This document shows positions 1 to 9,187 of a stretch of 16,519 nucleotides of DNA, one piece after another. The stretch comes from Lachnospiraceae bacterium (GTDB lineage Bacteria; Bacillota; Clostridia; Lachnospirales; Lachnospiraceae): NCBI GenBank assembly GCA_024403585.1, contig JAKSRN010000014.1, positions 1 to 16,519 on the forward strand, read 5' to 3'. The translations under genes and the position numbers were made by a program. Positions within the stretch are counted from its first letter, which is position 1; every line of letters begins with the position of its first letter. A model generated the notes under the pieces. That model was given only the letters and a program-made list of their open reading frames with translations, was not told the DNA's origin and did not search any database.

Positions 1-27
1 GAAAGGCCTGACAGAAGGAGATGGAAG

Positions 28-840
28 ATGGCTGCATATGAAGGTTTTGCAGGGGTCTATGACCTGTTTATGGATAACGTGGATTATGACATGTGGGCAG
101 ACTATCTGATCCGCATGCTGCAGAAATATGAAGTAAATGACGGTCTGGTGCTGGAACTGGGCTGTGGAACCGGATCGCTGACAGAACGTCTGGCGAGAGC
201 CGGCTATGATATGATCGCCATCGACAATTCCTATGAGATGCTGGAAGTGGCGATGGAGAAGAGAGAGGAGAGCGGTCTTGACATTCTCTACCTCAATCAG
301 GATGCCAGGGAGTTTGAACTCTATGGCACTGTGGCTGCCATTGTCACAGGTTGTGACTGCATGAACTATATCACAGAAGAAGAGGATCTTCTGGAGGTCT
401 TCCGTTTGGCTAACAACTATCTGGATCCGGGCGGAATCTTCCTCTTTGATATCAACACTGCAGAGAAATACCGGGCCATCGGTGATAAGACCATCGCGGA
501 GAATCGCGAAGAGGGCAGCTTCATCTGGGAGAATACCTATGATGAAGAGGAGCAGATCAATGAGTATGCGGTGACGCTTTTCCTGCCGGAGGAGAATGGC
601 CTTTATCGGAAAGAGGAGGAATTCCATTATCAGAGAGCCTATGATCTGGCTAAGGTGAAGGAACTGCTGGCAGAAGCAGGGATGGAATTCGTGGCGGCTT
701 ACGAGGCATTTACAGATGAGGTGCCGGGAAAGAGATGCGAAAGAATGTATATCGCTGCCAGGGAGAAGGGAAAATCCTGGGACGATATTGAAACATACAA
801 AGAGCAGTGGGCAGCGATGGATCTGTCCATAGAGGAGTAA
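28..840 (+). CDS. Class I SAM-dependent methyltransferase (YqeM-like)
   Basis: This 270-residue protein has the class I (Rossmann-fold) methyltransferase signature. Motif I, VLELGCGTGS, lies at residues 41-50 and binds S-adenosylmethionine. An acidic residue ends the second strand (IAID, D66) and would contact the ribose. A motif IV-like segment, VTGCDCMNYI, lies at 106-115, and YLDPGGIFLFDIN at 131-143 is the usual post-motif strand. The C-terminal half carries an acidic beta insertion typical of small-molecule or tRNA methyltransferases of the YqeM/CmoA-like group. The substrate cannot be read from the sequence. The start is supported by AGAAGGAG seven bases upstream of ATG 28. The stop is four bases before hslO, so the two are probably cotranscribed. 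In Bacillus the related yqeM follows rsfS; whether that holds here is outside the window. Methyltransferase activity is well supported, the YqeM assignment is an inference. Confidence 0.85.
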   Translation: MAAYEGFAGVYDLFMDNVDYDMWADYLIRMLQKYEVNDGLVLELGCGTGSLTERLARAGYDMIAIDNSYEMLEVAMEKREESGLDILYLNQDAREFELYGTVAAIVTGCDCMNYITEEEDLLEVFRLANNYLDPGGIFLFDINTAEKYRAIGDKTIAENREEGSFIWENTYDEEEQINEYAVTLFLPEENGLYRKEEEFHYQRAYDLAKVKELLAEAGMEFVAAYEAFTDEVPGKRCERMYIAAREKGKSWDDIETYKEQWAAMDLSIEE

Positions 841-844
841 GAAC

Positions 845-1735
845 ATGAAAAACGACTATATTGTAAGAGCAACTGCGGCGAACGGACAGATCCGTGCCTT
901 TGCCGCAACAACCAGAAACCTTGTGGAGGAGGCGAGAAGCCGCCATAACACCAGCCCTGTGGCTACTGCAGCACTGGGTCGTCTGATGACCGGTGCGGTT
1001 ATGATGGGTGTGATGATGAAGGGAGACAGAGATCTCCTCACACTGCAGATCGTAGGAGACGGACCTCTGCAGGGGATCACTGTAACAGCAGATGCAAAGG
1101 GAACTGTAAAAGGTTACGTAGAGAATCCTATGGTGTTGATCCCTGCCAATTCCATTGGCAAACTGGATGTGAGGGGTGCCGTTGGAAACGGAAGTCTGAC
1201 TGTCATCCGTGATCTGGGACTGAAGGAGCCATATGTGGGACGGATCGATCTGCCATCAGGCGAGATCGCGGAAGATCTGACTTATTATTTTGCAGTCAGT
1301 GAGCAGGTACCATCTACCTGTGGACTGGGTGTTCTGATGAATAAGGAGGATGCCACTGTGAAGCAGGCAGGAGGCTTTATTGTGCAGCTGATGCCTGGAA
1401 CTGCAGATGAAGTGATCGATAAACTGGAGCAGAACCTGTCCGGCATCCAGTCTGTTACTACCATGCTGGAAGCAGGAGATACTCCGGAGCAGATCCTGGA
1501 GCACCTTCTCGGCAACATGGATCTGGAGATCCTGGATACCATCCCTGCATCCTTCTGCTGTAACTGCAGCTGGGAGAGAGTATCCCGTGCACTGATCAGC
1601 CTGGGACAGAAAGAGCTGCAGAACCTGATTGATGAGGGACAGCCGGTTGAACTTCTGTGCCACTTCTGCAACGAGGCTTATACCTTCACTGTAGATGATC
1701 TGAAGGAAATGCTGAAAGTGGCAGTGGATCGCTAA
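845..1735 (+). CDS. hslO: Hsp33 family redox-regulated chaperone
   Basis: Hsp33 is a cytoplasmic holdase that is inactive when its four cysteines bind zinc and becomes active when oxidants form disulfides and release the metal. The 296-residue length is normal. The N-terminal fold is recognisable from DYIVRATAANGQIRAFAA (residues 4-21) and the conserved QIVGDGPLQGITVTAD (68-83). The C-terminal redox switch is complete: CNC at C239-C241 and CHFC at C272-C275, which is the family CxC...CxxC pattern. An extra cysteine, C238, directly precedes the first pair. GAGGAG within the last codons of the upstream methyltransferase sits seven bases before ATG 845, so translation is probably coupled to that gene. 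A terminator follows at 1844-1873. The assignment is firm. Confidence 0.97.
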   Translation: MKNDYIVRATAANGQIRAFAATTRNLVEEARSRHNTSPVATAALGRLMTGAVMMGVMMKGDRDLLTLQIVGDGPLQGITVTADAKGTVKGYVENPMVLIPANSIGKLDVRGAVGNGSLTVIRDLGLKEPYVGRIDLPSGEIAEDLTYYFAVSEQVPSTCGLGVLMNKEDATVKQAGGFIVQLMPGTADEVIDKLEQNLSGIQSVTTMLEAGDTPEQILEHLLGNMDLEILDTIPASFCCNCSWERVSRALISLGQKELQNLIDEGQPVELLCHFCNEAYTFTVDDLKEMLKVAVDR

Positions 1736-1798
1736 GGAGAGTAGATTGTTGACTGGCAGTAAATCACTAAGGGTGAATCACTAAGGAGCAGTGGCTAA
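1721..1798 (+). repeat. Degenerate repeats of the hslO 3' end
   Basis: The last codons and stop of hslO read GCAGTGGATCGCTAAGG (1721-1737). A copy with three mismatches, GCAGTAAATCACTAAGG, follows at 1756-1772. A partial copy, AATCACTAAGG, lies at 1776-1786 and a shorter GCAGTGG-CTAA at 1788-1798. The copies carry the TAA stop with them. This looks like local slippage or duplication around the stop codon and has no evident function. Confidence 0.6.
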
Positions 1799-1843
1799 TT
1801 GCCTATGCGAAAGAATGCTATCTGTCAGTTTTATTGTACAACC

Positions 1844-1873
1844 AGACCCGGAACGCTAAGTTCCGGGTCTTTT
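1844..1873 (+). terminator. Rho-independent terminator after hslO
   Basis: A perfect 11-bp stem pairs AGACCCGGAAC (1844-1854) with GTTCCGGGTCT (1860-1870) around the loop GCTAA, followed by a T-rich run. It closes the methyltransferase-hslO unit and separates it from addB. Confidence 0.92.
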
Positions 1874-1897
1874 CTCGTTTTCTGGTCTGTGGGTTCA

Positions 1898-1906
1898 TGG
1901 TACAAT
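1898..1906 (+). promoter_or_regulatory. Candidate extended -10 promoter for addAB
   Basis: TGG followed by TACAAT (-10 at 1901-1906) matches the extended -10 form TGnTATAAT with one mismatch. Only a poor -35 (TTTTCT, 1878-1883, 17-base spacing) is present. It lies just after the hslO terminator and about 25 bases before the addB start, a reasonable place for the addAB promoter. Confidence 0.5.
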
Positions 1907-1915
1907 GGGCGTAAT

Positions 1916-1922
1916 GAGGAGG
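1916..1922 (+). promoter_or_regulatory. addB: Ribosome binding site fixing the addB start
   Basis: GAGGAGG lies eight bases before ATG 1931. The reading frame stays open upstream to TTG 1799, but that extension would translate through the terminator hairpin at 1844-1873 and the promoter, so ATG 1931 is the real start. Confidence 0.85.
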
Positions 1923-1930
1923 ACAAGTGT

Positions 1931-4900
1931 ATGTCTTTACAGATCATCGCCGGAAACAGTGGTTCCGGAAAATCACAGTATATATATGAAAAAATAGTGA
2001 AGGAGGCCATCCGGCATCCGGAGCAGAAGTTTCTGATCCTGGTACCGGAGCAGTTCAATATGCAGACCCAGAAGCGTCTGACAACCCTGCATCCGGGTGG
2101 CTGCCTTCTAAATATCGATGTCCTTTCTTTCAACAGGCTGGCCTATCGTATCTTTCAGGAAGTGGGTGGAAAGCAGCAGCCGATCCTGGAAGATTGTGGA
2201 AAGAGTCTGGTGATCCAGAAGGTGGTCTGGGAGAACAGAAAGAAGCTGAAGGTTCTCGGAAGTACCATGAAAAAGCCGGGGGCAGTGGAAGAGATGAAAT
2301 CCCTGATCTCTGAGTTCATGCAGTATGGAATCGGCCCGGAGGACCTGGAGAGCTGGGTACAGGGTAAGGATCAGAAAGGAAAGAGTGCCCTGCTGGCTGC
2401 GAAGCTGGTGGACGTGGAAAAAATCTATCAGGGCTTTGTTTCTTATCTGGAGAGCCGTTATCTTACCACAGAGGAAGTGCCGGAAGCCTTATCCAGGGTG
2501 ATCGGTCAGTCAGAGTGGATGGCAAACTGCAGTGTTGTACTGGATGGGTACACCGGATTTACCCCGGTGCAGATTCCCCTTGTCCGCCAGTTGCTGGTGC
2601 ATTGCCGGAAGGTATGGGCAGTGGTCACACTGGAGGAGGGAAAAGATCCCCTTCGACAGGTAAGTCCTGCCAATCTGTTCTATATGAGCCGGCAGATGGT
2701 GAAGAGACTGACGGAACTGGCAGCTGAATCCCATGTGGAGACAGAAGAGATCTGCTGGGTATCAAGTGGAGGGAAAAGCAGATTTGCAGCCAATCCTTCC
2801 CTGGCTTATCTGGAAAAACAGCTTTTCCGTCCGGGAAAAAGAAAAGGCTGGATGGGAGAAGCCAATATCCGTATTGCAGAGGCCATGACTCCTGAGCAGG
2901 AACTGATCGATATCGCTGAGCAGATCCTGTATCAGGTCAGAGAAAATCATCTTTGTTACAGAGATCTGGCAGTTGTCACCGGCGACCTGCCTGGCTATGG
3001 TCGTCTTGCTGAACAGATCTTCAGAAAAGCGGGAATCCCCGTATTCATAGATCAGAATTATTCAATCCTGCATTCGCCTTTGGTGGAATATATCCGTGCT
3101 TCCATTGATCTGGTGGTAAGAAATTATTCCTATGAAAGTGTTGTCCGTTATCTGCGAAGCGGTCTCAGTGGTTTTTCCAAAGAGGAAGCAGATGCACTGG
3201 ATCAGTATCTTCTGGCACTTGGAATCAGAGGAAAGAAAAAGTATGAAGAATTCTGGACCAGGACCTTCCGGGGTATGAGGGAGGAAAAACTGCTGGAGAT
3301 CAATGCGCTGAGGCAGTGGTTCCTGCAGGAAGTCTCTGAACTGACAGACCGACTGAAGGTGAGAAAGTCTACTTTCAGTGAAAAAACCGAAGCACTGGTG
3401 TATTTCCTGATCCGGGGACGGGTGCAGAAGCGCCTTCTTGAGCAGGCTGAACGCTTCTCTTTGAAGGGAGATATCACCCGGGCGTCTGAATATGAGCAGA
3501 TCTATCAGAAGGTGATGGATCTTTTGAATAAAGCAGTTGAAATACTGGGCGATGAGAAGATGGGTCTTACGGAATACCAGCAGATCCTGGATGCACTCTT
3601 CCGGGAGGAAAGTCTCGGACTGATTCCGCCGGGAGGGGATCAGGTGCTGGTGGGTGATATAGAGAGAAGCCGTCTCTCTTCTGTAAAAGTACTCTTTTTT
3701 GCGGGCCTGAATGAGGGAATCGTTCCGAAATCAGTAACAGGTGGCGGACTTCTCTCAGAGTCTGACAGGGATTATCTGAAGGGGAAGGATGTTGCATTGG
3801 CACCTGGTGAAAGGGAGCGGATGTACCAGCAGAGATTCTATCTCTATCTCAATATGACCAAACCATCCGATCAGCTCTTCCTGTCCTATAGCAAGATGGA
3901 TACCTCGGGATCTGCCCGTCTGCCATCTTACCTGATCGGTGTGATCCGCAAACTGTTTCCGCAGGTGGAGACAGAGAACCGCACAGAGATTTGGGATACC
4001 TCTTCTGCCGGTCTTTTGAATCTGGAGACAGAAGTGGGCAGACTGCAGCTTCTTCTGGAAGGCTTCCAGAATCCGGAGCAGGCCTTCCGGGATCCTGTAT
4101 GGAAAGAACTGTATTCCTGGTTCCGGAACTGTGTGGAGCATACGACAGCAGAAAAGATGCTGGAGGCAGCATTTTTTGAAAAACAGGATACGAGGCTTTC
4201 AAAGGCGGTGGCCAGGGCTATGTATGGAGATGTGCTGCAGGGTTCGGTCACCAGACTGGAGCAGTATGCGGCCTGTGCGTATGCACACTTTCTGCAGTAT
4301 GGCCTGAAATTGCAGGAGCGACCGGTTTATGAGATTTCTCCTGCAGATCTGGGCAATGTGTTACACAACAGTCTGGATGTATTTTCCGAGACTTTAAGAA
4401 AGAATCGGATGCGGTGGTCGGAGCTGGATGCCGCAACAAGGAAAAAGATGGCGGATGCAGCTCTGGAGGCTGTTGTCCACGATCAGAATAATACCATCTT
4501 CCACGCAAGCAGCAGGAATGCCTACATGATCACCAGAATGAGTAAGATGCTGCAGTGTACGGTGGAAGTACTGCAGGAGCAGATCCTTGCAGGTGAATTT
4601 GAACCATGGGGCTTTGAGGTACGCTTCCCGTCCGGGGAGATGCTGGAATCCACGGATATTCCATTGCAGGATGGAGCGTCCATGAAGCTGCAGGGCAGGA
4701 TCGATCGTCTGGATCTTCTGGAGAAGGATGATACGATCTATGTAAAAGTAATTGATTATAAAACCGGTAAGGCAGAGCTGGATCTTGCTTCTGTATATTA
4801 TGGCCTGCAGCTGCAGCTGACGGTCTATATGCGTGTGGCATTGGAACAGCAGAAAAAACGCCATCCGGATAAGGATGTGCAGCCGGCAGGAGCTTTCTTA

Positions 4901-5338
4901 TACCACATTGAAAATCCTTTTGTGGAGGATGAAGAGAAGGAGCTTTCTTCCAAATTAAAGATGGGCGGCCTTGCAAGAGGCGAGAGGGAGACAGCCGCTT
5001 TGATGGACCGCAAGCTGTTATCCGGCGGCAAGTCCCAGGTGATCCCTGTGGGATACAACAAAGACGGAAAACTGTCTGCAGGATCATCTGCCTGTGAGGA
5101 GGAAGACTTCCGTACAGTCTGTCAATATGTGGGAAATAAGGTGCAAAGAATCGGTCAGGAGATCATGGATGGTGAGATCGCCATCAATCCTTATCGGCTG
5201 AATAATAAGAATGCCTGCGAGTTTTGTCGTTTTAACGAAGTGTGTTCTTTTGACAGGAGACTTCCGGGCTATGAGTTCCGCAAGCTGAACGGAGGCAAAC
5301 CGGAGGAGATTCTCAATAAAATGAAGGAGGAGATGTGA
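1931..5338 (+). CDS. addB: AddB subunit of the AddAB helicase-nuclease
   Basis: AddB partners AddA to process double-strand DNA ends for RecA-dependent repair, recognising Chi and cutting one strand. The protein is 1135 residues from ATG 1931, a usual length. It opens with a Walker A motif, GNSGSGKS (8-15). The inactivated-helicase core includes VLVGDIERSRLSSVKVLF, followed by GLNEGIVP. The RecB-type nuclease domain is seen in GRIDRLD (D925), IDYKTGK (D942, K944) and QLTVY (962-966). The four cysteines that hold the AddB iron-sulfur cluster are present: C782 in YAACAYAHF, then C1096, C1099 and C1105 in the C-x2-C-x5-C tail. The stop is one base before addA, and the addA ribosome binding site lies inside addB, so the subunits are translationally coupled. 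All key residues look intact. Confidence 0.96.
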   Translation: MSLQIIAGNSGSGKSQYIYEKIVKEAIRHPEQKFLILVPEQFNMQTQKRLTTLHPGGCLLNIDVLSFNRLAYRIFQEVGGKQQPILEDCGKSLVIQKVVWENRKKLKVLGSTMKKPGAVEEMKSLISEFMQYGIGPEDLESWVQGKDQKGKSALLAAKLVDVEKIYQGFVSYLESRYLTTEEVPEALSRVIGQSEWMANCSVVLDGYTGFTPVQIPLVRQLLVHCRKVWAVVTLEEGKDPLRQVSPANLFYMSRQMVKRLTELAAESHVETEEICWVSSGGKSRFAANPSLAYLEKQLFRPGKRKGWMGEANIRIAEAMTPEQELIDIAEQILYQVRENHLCYRDLAVVTGDLPGYGRLAEQIFRKAGIPVFIDQNYSILHSPLVEYIRASIDLVVRNYSYESVVRYLRSGLSGFSKEEADALDQYLLALGIRGKKKYEEFWTRTFRGMREEKLLEINALRQWFLQEVSELTDRLKVRKSTFSEKTEALVYFLIRGRVQKRLLEQAERFSLKGDITRASEYEQIYQKVMDLLNKAVEILGDEKMGLTEYQQILDALFREESLGLIPPGGDQVLVGDIERSRLSSVKVLFFAGLNEGIVPKSVTGGGLLSESDRDYLKGKDVALAPGERERMYQQRFYLYLNMTKPSDQLFLSYSKMDTSGSARLPSYLIGVIRKLFPQVETENRTEIWDTSSAGLLNLETEVGRLQLLLEGFQNPEQAFRDPVWKELYSWFRNCVEHTTAEKMLEAAFFEKQDTRLSKAVARAMYGDVLQGSVTRLEQYAACAYAHFLQYGLKLQERPVYEISPADLGNVLHNSLDVFSETLRKNRMRWSELDAATRKKMADAALEAVVHDQNNTIFHASSRNAYMITRMSKMLQCTVEVLQEQILAGEFEPWGFEVRFPSGEMLESTDIPLQDGASMKLQGRIDRLDLLEKDDTIYVKVIDYKTGKAELDLASVYYGLQLQLTVYMRVALEQQKKRHPDKDVQPAGAFLYHIENPFVEDEEKELSSKLKMGGLARGERETAALMDRKLLSGGKSQVIPVGYNKDGKLSAGSSACEEEDFRTVCQYVGNKVQRIGQEIMDGEIAINPYRLNNKNACEFCRFNEVCSFDRRLPGYEFRKLNGGKPEEILNKMKEEM

Positions 5339-5339
5339 C

Positions 5340-8300
5340 ATGGCAGTGAGCTGGACGGAAGACCAGAGACTGGCGATCGACCAGGCAGAAAAGAATATTC
5401 TGATCAGCGCTGCGGCGGGATCCGGTAAAACAGCGGTTCTTGTAGAGCGTATCCTGCGAATCGTCACAGATCTTCAGCATCCGGTGGATGTGGACCGTCT
5501 CCTGATCGTAACCTTTACAAGGGCGGCAGCCCAGGAGATGAAAGACAGGATCGGCAGGGCTCTGGAAGAGCGGCTGCAGCAGGATCCGGAGAATGAACAC
5601 CTGCAGAAACAGGGAATCCTTCTGCAGCATGCACAGATCTCCACCATTCATGGATTCTGTACCTATGTGATCCAGAATTATTTTCATCAGATTGGTCTGG
5701 ATCCGGGTTATCGGATCGCCGAGGACAGTGAACTGACCATGATGAAGAGGGATGTGTTAGGAGAGATCCTGGAAGCGGAGTATGAAAAAGGAGATCCGGC
5801 TTTCCTGAATTTTATCGAAGCCTTTTCCAATGACCGCAGTGACCGGCAGATTGAGGATCTGATCCTTCGCTTCTATGAGGCTGCCATCAGTGATCCGGAT
5901 CCGGATGGCTGGATGGAACACTGCCGTCAGGTGTATGAATCTGATACAGAAGAAGAACTGGAGAAGAGCCAGTGGCTGCAGAACGGAATGAAGGAAGCGA
6001 GAGCTCTTCTTCTGGATGTGCGTGACAGGGTTCTGATGGCACTGGAGCTGGCAATGGATGAGAAGGGACCTTACGAGTATCTTCCTGCTATAGAAAGAGA
6101 TCTGGAACAGGTGGATGCCCTGTTGCAGCTGGAAGGGTATGGATCCCTTGTGTCGGCCTGTTCAAAGTTAGAGATCCAGACTCTTTCCAGAAAGAAGATG
6201 ACCGGTGTTGATGAAAAACTGAAGGCAAGAGTCAGTGAGCTCCGAGGCACAGCTGCCTCCGGCTACAGAAAATCACTGACCAATATTCGGGATAAATATT
6301 TTGCGCTGCCACTTAAGGGCATTCTGGAAGAGGTGAGAAACTGCCGGGAGAATGCCTTTGAGCTGGTGCGTCTGACCCGTCTTTTTGCAGCGGGTTATAC
6401 AGAAATTAAAAGAAAAAACAATGTGCTGGATTTTTCAGATCTGGAGCATCTGGCTCTGGAGATCCTTCTGGAGAAAAAGGGGGATGTGTGGAAACGCCGT
6501 CCGGCAGCCAAGGAGATTGCTGAACAGTTTTATGAGATCATGATCGATGAGTATCAGGACAGCAACTTTGTTCAGGAGGCACTTCTTCAGGCAGTGTCCG
6601 GTGAGGAAGAAGGACGCTTCAACCGTTTTATGGTAGGAGATATCAAACAGTCCATCTATGGCTTCCGAAAGGCAAAACCGGAACTGTTTCTGGAGAAATA
6701 CCACGCCTATAGAGAGGCGGATCACGCAACAAGAATTGACCTGAAGCAGAACTTTCGAAGCAGGCAGGAAGTACTTTCGTCTGTCAACGTACTCTTTCAG
6801 CGTCTGATGGTTCCGGATCTGGGTGGTATTGAGTATGATGATGCAGCTGCACTGCATCAGGGATTTTCCTATCCGGAAACACCGGCAGGCAACTGCGATA
6901 CAGAAGTGATTCTGATCGATCGGAAGGATCCGGATCTGGCAGAGCTGACCCTGAAGGAAGACCGGGTGGAAATAGAAGCCATGGTGGTAGCGGAAAAGAT
7001 TCGTGAGATCATGGGAACACAGAAGGTATATGACCGTAAAACGGATGGGTTCCGTCCGGCTCAGTACAGGGACTTTGCGGTGTTGCTCCGTTCTTTCAGC
7101 GGAAAAGCGGAAGTCTTTCTTCGGGTGCTGAAAAATGAGGGGATTCCTTGCTTTGCTGTCTCAAAATCCGGCTATTTTAAAACCATTGAAGTCAGCACGA
7201 TCCTGAATTATCTCAGGGTTCTGGATAATCCAAGACAGGACATTCCGTATGCGGCGGTTCTTCGTTCACCTATTGTAGGGCTGAAGGATGAGGAACTGGC
7301 TCTGCTGACCACGGCGGCAGAGGGAGCATCCCTCTTCGAGGCGGTACCGAAACTGTTAGAGGATTACAGAGCAGAGAGGAAAGAAAGAACGAAGAGGTCT
7401 CTTCCTGAAACACTATTCAAGAAACTGGATTATTTCTATGCACAGCTGGAAGAATTCAGGGATCTTGTGCCATGCATTCCTGTACATGAACTGGTGAATC
7501 TGGTTCTGGATGGTACCGGATACAGAAATCTGGCAGGCAGTCTTCCTATGGGAGAACAGAGGCTGGCGAATCTGAACCTTCTGGTAGAAAAAGCTGTTGA
7601 TTTTGAAGCGACCAGCTACCATGGGCTCTTCCATTTCCTCCGTTATCTGGATCAGATGGAAAAGAATAAGATTGATTTTGGTGAGGTCAATCTGTATGGA
7701 GAAACAGCAGATGCGGTGACGATCCTGACCATCCATAAGAGTAAAGGTCTGGAGTATCCCTTTGTGTTTGTTTCTGATCTCTGCGGTTCCTTTAATGTGA
7801 TGGATGAGCGGACCGGTGTGGTCTTCCAGTCGGATCTGGGCATGGGACTGAACTATGTGGATCTGGAAAAACGGGTACGGCATGATACCATGCTGAAGAG
7901 AATGATCGGACAGAAGATCCACCAGGAGATGCTGGCGGAAGAACTGCGAGTTCTCTATGTTGCACTTACCCGTGCAAAAGAGAAACTGATCCTCACTTCT
8001 CTTGTGGATAATCTGGAGAAGAGAGTAAAAGAATGTGCACAGACTCCATCTTTAAAAACACAGCCGCTTCCTTACGGAAGGCTGAGCAGTGCAAAATCCT
8101 ATCTGGACTGGATCCTGCCTATCGTAGCTGAGACAGAAGGCTTTCAGCCGGTCTATCAGATGTTTTTAGGGGACGAGCACCCTTCTGCAGGCATTGATGC
8201 ACCCATCCGTGTCTTTGTACAGACACCGGGAGGGGTGGCCGAGGAGAAGGTCTGGAATACAATGGAGAAGGCGGCTCTTCATGCAGCTATGCAGGAGATC

Positions 8301-9149
8301 GGAAGCAATCCGGAAGAAGTGTATGAAGCGGAAGTACGGGCATTCCTTGAAAAGAAACAGAACTGGGAATATCCATGGCAGTACAGGAATATTCTCCCAC
8401 CGGTTGTCAGTGTATCCGAATTGAAGAAAAAGCGTCCTTCCCAGTCGGAGGAAGAAGTGTATGCTGTGGAAACCGGTCTGGTGGCAGAACAGGTTGCCTT
8501 ATATGGCATTCAGAAGAATCCGGAGGAAGAGCCGGAGGAGGATGTTTATCTTCCTGCTTTTATGCGGAATCAGGAAGAAGAGAAGACCGGTGCAGCAAAA
8601 GGTACCGCCTACCATCGTTTCTTTGAGTGTGTGAACTACAAAGAGATGCCGGAAGATCAGGGACAGGCTCTGGAAAACTTTATTGAAGAGCAGATCGGTA
8701 AGATGCTCTCAGAAGAAAAGCTGGAGCAGAAGGAGGCGGATTGCATTGACAGAACGGAACTTATTACATTTTTCAAAAGCCGGATCGGTCGGAGAATGTA
8801 TCGTGCTGCCCTTGACGGAAAGCTCTATAGGGAACAGTCTTTCCTGATGGATCTGCCTGCGGTGGAACTGGATCCGGAATGGAATTATCCGGAGAGGATC
8901 CTGATCCGCGGTATCATTGATGCCTGCTTTGAGGAAGATGGCAAGCTTGTGATCGTGGATTATAAGACCGACAAAGTCTATTCCAGGAACGGCCGCTGTC
9001 TGATCCGCAAATATGCAAAACAGCTTCACTATTATCAGAAAGCCTTAGAGAAGGGAAGAGGTCTTCCTGTGAAGGAAAAGATCATCTATTCTGTCGCACT
9101 TGGAAAAGAGATTGCGGTTCCTGACAGTGTTCAGTATAATAATAAGTAA
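5340..9149 (+). CDS. addA: AddA helicase-nuclease subunit
   Basis: AddA supplies the 3'-5' superfamily 1A helicase motor and one nuclease of the AddAB complex. At 1269 residues it has a normal length. Helicase motifs appear in order: Q motif TEDQR (6-10), Walker A AAGSGKT (25-31), Ia VTFTRAAAQEM (57-67), STIHGFC (101-107), II DEYQD (403-407), III GDIKQSIYGFR (from 433), IV DLKQNFRSR, V TIHKSKGLE (H799) and VI YVALTRAKEKL (R878). The C-terminal nuclease has GTAYHRF (H1092), GIIDACFEED (D1194) and VDYKTDK (D1207, K1209). AAGGAGGAG in the end of addB lies seven bases before ATG 5340. The assignment is firm and nothing appears truncated. Confidence 0.97.
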   Translation: MAVSWTEDQRLAIDQAEKNILISAAAGSGKTAVLVERILRIVTDLQHPVDVDRLLIVTFTRAAAQEMKDRIGRALEERLQQDPENEHLQKQGILLQHAQISTIHGFCTYVIQNYFHQIGLDPGYRIAEDSELTMMKRDVLGEILEAEYEKGDPAFLNFIEAFSNDRSDRQIEDLILRFYEAAISDPDPDGWMEHCRQVYESDTEEELEKSQWLQNGMKEARALLLDVRDRVLMALELAMDEKGPYEYLPAIERDLEQVDALLQLEGYGSLVSACSKLEIQTLSRKKMTGVDEKLKARVSELRGTAASGYRKSLTNIRDKYFALPLKGILEEVRNCRENAFELVRLTRLFAAGYTEIKRKNNVLDFSDLEHLALEILLEKKGDVWKRRPAAKEIAEQFYEIMIDEYQDSNFVQEALLQAVSGEEEGRFNRFMVGDIKQSIYGFRKAKPELFLEKYHAYREADHATRIDLKQNFRSRQEVLSSVNVLFQRLMVPDLGGIEYDDAAALHQGFSYPETPAGNCDTEVILIDRKDPDLAELTLKEDRVEIEAMVVAEKIREIMGTQKVYDRKTDGFRPAQYRDFAVLLRSFSGKAEVFLRVLKNEGIPCFAVSKSGYFKTIEVSTILNYLRVLDNPRQDIPYAAVLRSPIVGLKDEELALLTTAAEGASLFEAVPKLLEDYRAERKERTKRSLPETLFKKLDYFYAQLEEFRDLVPCIPVHELVNLVLDGTGYRNLAGSLPMGEQRLANLNLLVEKAVDFEATSYHGLFHFLRYLDQMEKNKIDFGEVNLYGETADAVTILTIHKSKGLEYPFVFVSDLCGSFNVMDERTGVVFQSDLGMGLNYVDLEKRVRHDTMLKRMIGQKIHQEMLAEELRVLYVALTRAKEKLILTSLVDNLEKRVKECAQTPSLKTQPLPYGRLSSAKSYLDWILPIVAETEGFQPVYQMFLGDEHPSAGIDAPIRVFVQTPGGVAEEKVWNTMEKAALHAAMQEIGSNPEEVYEAEVRAFLEKKQNWEYPWQYRNILPPVVSVSELKKKRPSQSEEEVYAVETGLVAEQVALYGIQKNPEEEPEEDVYLPAFMRNQEEEKTGAAKGTAYHRFFECVNYKEMPEDQGQALENFIEEQIGKMLSEEKLEQKEADCIDRTELITFFKSRIGRRMYRAALDGKLYREQSFLMDLPAVELDPEWNYPERILIRGIIDACFEEDGKLVIVDYKTDKVYSRNGRCLIRKYAKQLHYYQKALEKGRGLPVKEKIIYSVALGKEIAVPDSVQYNNK

Positions 9150-9187
9150 ATCATGTTATTTATAAAAGAGCATGAGGGGGAAGGGCA

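Noticed and set aside
1..27. End of an upstream gene (AAG GCC TGA ending at 11)
   Set aside because: Only two codons are visible; too little to call a gene, although a closely spaced upstream gene is plausible.
1799..1930. 44-residue N-terminal extension of AddB from TTG 1799
   Set aside because: It would run through a perfect terminator hairpin and the promoter, and a strong ribosome binding site sits before ATG 1931, where the family's Walker A start is normal.
4394..5087. Long minus-strand open frames opposite addB (also opposite argF and dusB, e.g. 10411-11238 and 12614-13489)
   Set aside because: They are antisense shadows of well-supported genes, with low-complexity His/Ser/Leu/Cys-rich translations and no ribosome binding site or recognisable family.
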